DNA from: Pisolithus tinctorius
Lineage: Eukaryota; Basidiomycota; Agaricomycetes; Boletales; Pisolithaceae
Direction of reading: 5' to 3'
Assembly: GCA_024663395.1 (NCBI GenBank)
Contig: JANFAH010000010.1
Span: 1,550,001 to 1,614,000 of the forward strand
DNA: 64,000 bases
Position numbers and translations under genes: made by a program. Of this stretch, positions 59,148 to 64,000 are shown one piece after another (position 1 is the first letter of the stretch; every line of letters starts with the position of its first letter). The notes under the pieces were generated by a model. That model was not told the DNA's origin. It ran no database searches and saw only the letters and a program-made list of their open reading frames with translations.

Positions 59148-59349
59148 AATCTCTAACATCCGATAAGTAGTTACACGATACACTGTCAATCTACTATGGC
59201 AATCACGACTGTAGAACCACTAGAAGCACCCATACTCTTGTACTTCGTGTTAATCACTTAAGCCTAATAGTTATAGGTCTATGAGAGGTAGGTTCGACTT
59301 AGAGCATCAGCTATGACTAGGTGAGAATGTAGACCAGGAGACAAATGAT
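59148..59349. other. short intergenic between convergent GH55 and GCN2
   Basis: About 200 bp between two stop codons on opposite strands; it must hold both 3' ends. No clear feature. Confidence 0.5.
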
Positions 59350-62300
59350 CTATGTGAGGCTGAGCAGTTGCATGCGCTCTTCCCTTGCGGCATATAGGAT
59401 GACGAAACGGTGACCATCAGCCTTGCGCTTCGCCACTGCCTCCCGAACTTGATGGGAGTAGGCACTTTGAAGACTGGGCATAGCGGCCACGATGGCTTTC
59501 CATGCTTCATCATCATGAATCCAGTTAGAGCTCCGCACCAAGCCATCGAAAACTGATGGTGGGCACGTCGACGACGATTGTGGAGATGCCGCTTTGGACG
59601 GCGTCGCTCAACTCAGTACTCTTTTCATACGCTGCAGTGCAAGTGAGCGGACTTGCTCAGCTGAACACTTTCATAACTTGGCTTACCTTTGTCAAGTAAT
59701 ATTCTAAGATGCTTGCGCTGCTTCTTTGTGTCAACTGGTAGGACGAGGTGAACATCACTTCCACTGGACGTTGCTCCAGACAATGAAGTGTGCAGGATAT
59801 CAGGATAGCTAGTAGCTCCTGACGTTGAGGAATCAATGCGCTTCTGCTCCGCGATCTGTTGCTGGAGCCAGCCGACCAAATCCTGTCTCGAGACTGAAGC
59901 CGACGCTTGAGCGTGCAACAGGAGTCCAGAGAAAATTGCGTACCCTCGTATTCCGTACCCTTCAAAATACTCTTCACTTTGAAAGCAGTTTGGTCTCGAC
60001 GACCGCTTCGAGATCGAATGTACACCGCGAACCTACGTCGGTTCAGTAAAGATACGAGCGTTAAGACAATAGTAAACTCACAGGATCCCTTCTCGTGAGC
60101 AGAGATCATTGTGACTCTCGTGATCCACATCTGCGAGGTTTGCTTCATACATGATATCAGCGCTTATATTGTTCTGCCACAGAAGCGCGGCAACTTCCAG
60201 TCTGTCTTGCAAGTAACCTGGCTGAAACGAGAGGACATAGACGTCGCATCTGCGTGGACTCCAGAAACCGAAAGATCTTTGCTCCTTCACTAAGGCCTTC
60301 ACCGATGTACTCTGATACGCGGCTAAAGCGACTGTTATCTTCTCAAGTGCGATCTGGACAGCAAAAGCACAGATCTGCTCTGACTTGGATTTCGGAGCGG
60401 CATATTGCTTGATGAGATTAGTCATATCTAAAGATAAGGACTCAGTAAAGCATTGCGTTGGGAAGAGACTCCACGTACCTCCCTGCCGCTGCAAGGACGT
60501 CTAGTCTTCTGGTGCGTCGCACAACTTCCAGCCGGAACCCTTCTTTGAAATGCATGTGGTGTGTACCCCACATCAGCGGATGGAAGTAGATCGGCTCGTT
60601 GAAACCCTGCCGCTGACGCATATCGAATGCATTCCTTAATTTCCTCTGCAGCAGGTTTCATCATAGTCATCAGGGACGGCGCAACTTTCCCGAGCTTTGC
60701 GAGTAGCCCATCGATATCTTCGTCTGCGTTGTATCCGTGAGCACACCGCTGTCACTCCACAGAGTGCGAAATAATTGACCTATTTCAGCAAGAATCTCCA
60801 ATTCGTCGGCAGTGCTTCGCAAGAGACCCTTCTTTAACAGTGAGGCGCGTTTTTGCGAAGCTGAAGATTTCGATTGGTTGATGATATCAATCACTGAAGC
60901 ACGCAATTCTTCTGGGATACGACTCAATGCGAGCTCAACAACTGCTCATCAGTCAGCCATATATCTGTAGGAGACTAAGAAAAAATTCAATACTTCTCGA
61001 GTGTGAGATGTGAATTTCATAGGTCTGTGTAAGGTTCGGGAAGCTATAAAGGCAATCATTGAGCAACATGATTAGCTCTGCACCACCTGCAACAATTCCA
61101 CTTGAAATATCTGGCGTGATGATGTCGAGCACAGCGGCTTTCGTAACTCTGGGATGACCAGGCACGGCGCTACCCGAGAGACACGTCAGAAGTGGATATT
61201 TAGAGGGAGACATAGTACTTACCTAGGACGGTAGATGTTGGTGATATGAAACCGCTTAATCCTCTGAACGTTATTACGAGCAGCCAACCTTGCAAACGGA
61301 ACAAGAGCATTGTTGGGTAGGCAAACGACTTCACCATGCCGGTCAACATAAGCAGCCTGCGATTGGCTATCTTCTGGACCAGTCGACGGCACCAGAAGGA
61401 GAGGTTCCATGTCAACAGCTCCATGCAGGCGGAAGATAGATGACAGCTTGTCTTGCACGATGGTATTCAGGTGGGCATGTTCGGGAATCTCAGCTTCAAG
61501 GTCGTAAAGGTAGCTTCTGACTTGATCTCCTGGCTGGTTGAACAACGTAGATAGAACGCCTTGGTAGTAGGGTGAATCTTTCTTTGCTGAAAGATACCAT
61601 TTAAGTCACAGACAAATTTTAAGCATGGACACATACACATCATCCGCAATGCACCCTTGAAATACTCGTCTTCCATTCTTGGAGGCAGAAGCGAACTCTG
61701 GGTGAGCTCCAGAGCGGTGGGCCGTTCTGCAGGGTCATGGCGCAGAAGCCACGAGATAACTAGATACCATTAGCCAACCGCCGCACCAAAAACGAACAGG
61801 GAAACTTACTCTGCTTTTGGCGCGCTCTATGTTGGTCCCATTCTCGTGGAAAGTACACTTCGGGCTTTCTTAGATCCTCAATGACCGCGATACGCTCAGA
61901 ACCTGTACTGAACATGTAGTTCATCTCGAAGAATACAATCTGCGAACCTGTTAATAAAGCAAACAGAACGGGGACGACGTCTGTAACTCACTCCCAAACT
62001 GTACATATCGGCTTTGTTGTGGTTGCGGGGACCTCTTTTCCGAGACAATACCTCGGGTGCGATATACAACTTGGTTCCCACCTCTACAAATGAGAGTTCA
62101 GTGGGAAGTGCAACGTAAGCGGGTTCAAGCACTACCAAGGGTAAAGTCAGAATCCGAGTGCGCTATCTGAGGCGATAAGTCCGAGGGATCCACAGCTGCA
62201 AGGCTAGAAGTGGCGAGCCCGAAATCGCCAACTAAATGAAGATGTGAGACGCCATGTGTGGCACTAAATGAAGCACCCGACCTTTGCAGTCGCCTTTGCC

Positions 62301-64000
62301 ATCTAAGACAAACGACCTCAATAGCCAGAAAGGAAAATACAACGAACTCCTCTCACCAATGAAGATATTCGTTAGCTTGATATCTCTGTGTAACTGCACG
62401 CCGTAATGTCAGTATATAATGTGGTGAGGAGGGGAGAGTATTACGATGCCCATGCTTCCCATGTGTACCAGGGCCTCCAGAATTTGATAGAAAAGGCGCC
62501 ATGCTTCTTCTTCAGACAAACCTTCTGCAACCCGCTATGGAAAGAACATACTCAGCAATGACCAAATAAGACGCGTGAATCCACATACCTCCTTCAGTGT
62601 CTGACGCTCCACAAATTCCTAACGAATTGGATAAGCTGGAGATAATCGGCGGAAATTATACCAAGGCAAACCATCTGAATGTACAAGGTCCGAGGCACCA
62701 CCGGTGTAGTAGGCATCACAACGTCCACATCATCGGAGTATTCCGAAACGAAGAGATTAGCAAACGCATCATCACTATCTTCGTCTTCTTCGTCCTTCTC
62801 GTCATTCACCTCTGACCGCGTAAAGTGGATACTCGGAAACGACGACCGACTACCCGAACCATAGTCGTCCAAATCGTCCAGATCGATGCTGAACGGGTCT
62901 GAATGTTCACCCCTCCTCTCAAACGAATTCGGGACGGAGGTCCGTCCACCTTCGGTCCCCGAACCAGTGCCCGAATCGTCCTCAGAAGATGGAGCTGTGG
63001 AATCTGGCTGTGCAGTTTCGACCCAAGTCGTGTAATAGCGAACGATAAATCGATGCGAGAGCTTGCTAAGCGCATTGACTTCGCGGAAGATTTTCGTGTC
63101 GCTCTGGTCAGTGCGAAGCCGAATCTTCTTGACTTAGGATGCTCCATCATTGAAAAGTCCGCCTTTCCTAAAAACAACCCGAACTCACCTGCATATATGC
63201 GATTGTCAATCTTATTGCGTGCTTTCACAACCGACCCAAATGCCCCTCGTCCCTGGCAGAAAGCACAATAAGGTTGACAGAAGTTCAAATGGGACAAATT
63301 CTGTTACCAAGAGTTCAAGTTCCTCCCAGTCCTCCTTCCATCTACTGGCTTGTCTCGTCCTTGGGGGTGCACGGAAGTAATCCTTCTCCGGCGACGTCCC
63401 GTAAATGCTACCGTTAGCCAAGGGGGTTCTCGGCCCAACCGGAATCGTCGGTGAATGTATCGTCGTGGGAGAGTTCGTCGACAGAGATGCGAGGTCGGCC
63501 AACAAACTCAAACACGTCACACTGTTCTTCTTGCTGGTGGACATCATATTCAGAGCACACGTTTTCAGAATTGGAGACACCGGATGCTGAAGTGGATCAT
63601 CAGATGAAGTATAAACAAAAAGAGTGAGGATGAGCTTTCCTGCTTGTGCGGCTTCTCTTGGATTACGGAATCGAAACATGACGTCTAAACCATGCAACAT
63701 CTGTAACAATATCACTCCGACGTTATGGATATCGCGACCCTTGGTGTACGACAATGGAGATTCGAGGACATCTTTCGAGAGCCTTGAGTTCGCGGTTATT
63801 AACCATATGCAGATCAGGATAGATGCGTCTCACCAAGCCTCAGGCAAGTCGGGCTCATCATTGGCTAGGACCAAACCAGTGCAGAAAGGATTCGACCGAT
63901 GGAGATCCTTCAAGCGTGCATAATATCCGACTTTGCCCACCTTGACGAGCTTAGCACCCAAGCGATTTTCTCGAGTGGCCAAAAATACGCAGCACGTGTT
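59350..64000 (-). CDS. gcn2: GCN2-like eIF2-alpha kinase, 5' end outside the window
   Basis: Serine/threonine kinase that senses uncharged tRNA and phosphorylates eIF2-alpha in general amino-acid control. Visible domains from right to left: the end of the pseudokinase domain (64000-63300; GRDIHNVGVILLQMLHGLD); the kinase domain with LGRGAFGSVVKARNKID (about 63240), an acidic insert (DEKDEEDEDSDDAF, about 62800) typical of GCN2, the catalytic loop HRDIKLTNIF (about 62380), DFGLA (about 62215) and GTKLYIAPEV (about 62080); a HisRS-like domain (61545-60430; LHGAVDMEPLLLVPS, FARLAARN); and the C-terminal region with RCDVYVLSFQPGYLQDRLEVAALLWQ (about 60250), ending MQLLSLT, TAG at 59350-59352. Short introns throughout. 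The RWD domain and start lie beyond 64000. Looks intact. Confidence 0.93.

Overview
The window looks like nuclear DNA of a mushroom-forming basidiomycete (Agaricomycetes). Genes are split by many 50-60 nt introns, housekeeping genes are fungal in type (mitochondrial phosphatidylserine decarboxylase, Rtf2, GCN2), there is a GH55 beta-1,3-glucanase and a fungal P450, and chromodomain Ty3/gypsy elements are present. No RNA gene, CRISPR array or bacterial feature was seen.

Layout. 1-2397: intergenic, with a degenerate ~305-bp tandem repeat. 2398-4383 (-): PSD. 4808-5884 (+): Rtf2 copy 1. 5885-8739: non-coding remainder of a segmental duplication. 8740-39321: a transposon nest built in layers: a PIF/Harbinger element (8740-11738), a 1.57-kb perfect palindrome (11819-13391), chromovirus 1 (14154-22237) inside an older repeat (14126-24079), solo LTRs (24466-24848; 25996-33596 interrupted; 26272-27126), chromovirus 2 on the minus strand (26137-33482), a 5'-truncated LINE (about 34470-36170) and a second palindrome (36173-37644). 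39322-44204 (-): a GTPase gene. 44584-45660 (+): Rtf2 copy 2, followed by the uninterrupted copy of the duplication to about 50335. 51297-53354 (-): P450. 55662-59147 (+): GH55. 59350-64000 (-): GCN2, running off the window.

The most unusual object is the middle of the GTPase gene. Between 42714 and 39767 there are 38 consecutive intron-like segments (52-93 nt, mostly 79 nt, each starting GT and ending AG on the minus strand), separated by 37 spacers of exactly three bases. All 37 spacers are sense codons, the preceding exon ends in phase 0 and the following exon starts in phase 0. The spacers vary (11 different codons) while the surrounding intron sequence is conserved between units. I read this as an array of single-codon micro-exons that could add up to 37 variable residues, in any combination, without disturbing the frame. 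Gene-prediction and RNA-alignment software would normally miss it.

The segment from about 8.85 to 43.6 kb is almost free of CG dinucleotides, with excess TG/CA, while the flanks are CG-rich. Many inactivating changes in its elements fit C-to-T decay of CG sites (CGA to TGA stops; catalytic D to N and E to K). The transposon nest inserted into the left copy of a tandem segmental duplication whose right copy (44424-50335) is free of these insertions and serves as an empty-site reference for several of them. All exon joins are by eye from splice consensus and frame; no alignment, database search or RNA evidence was available.
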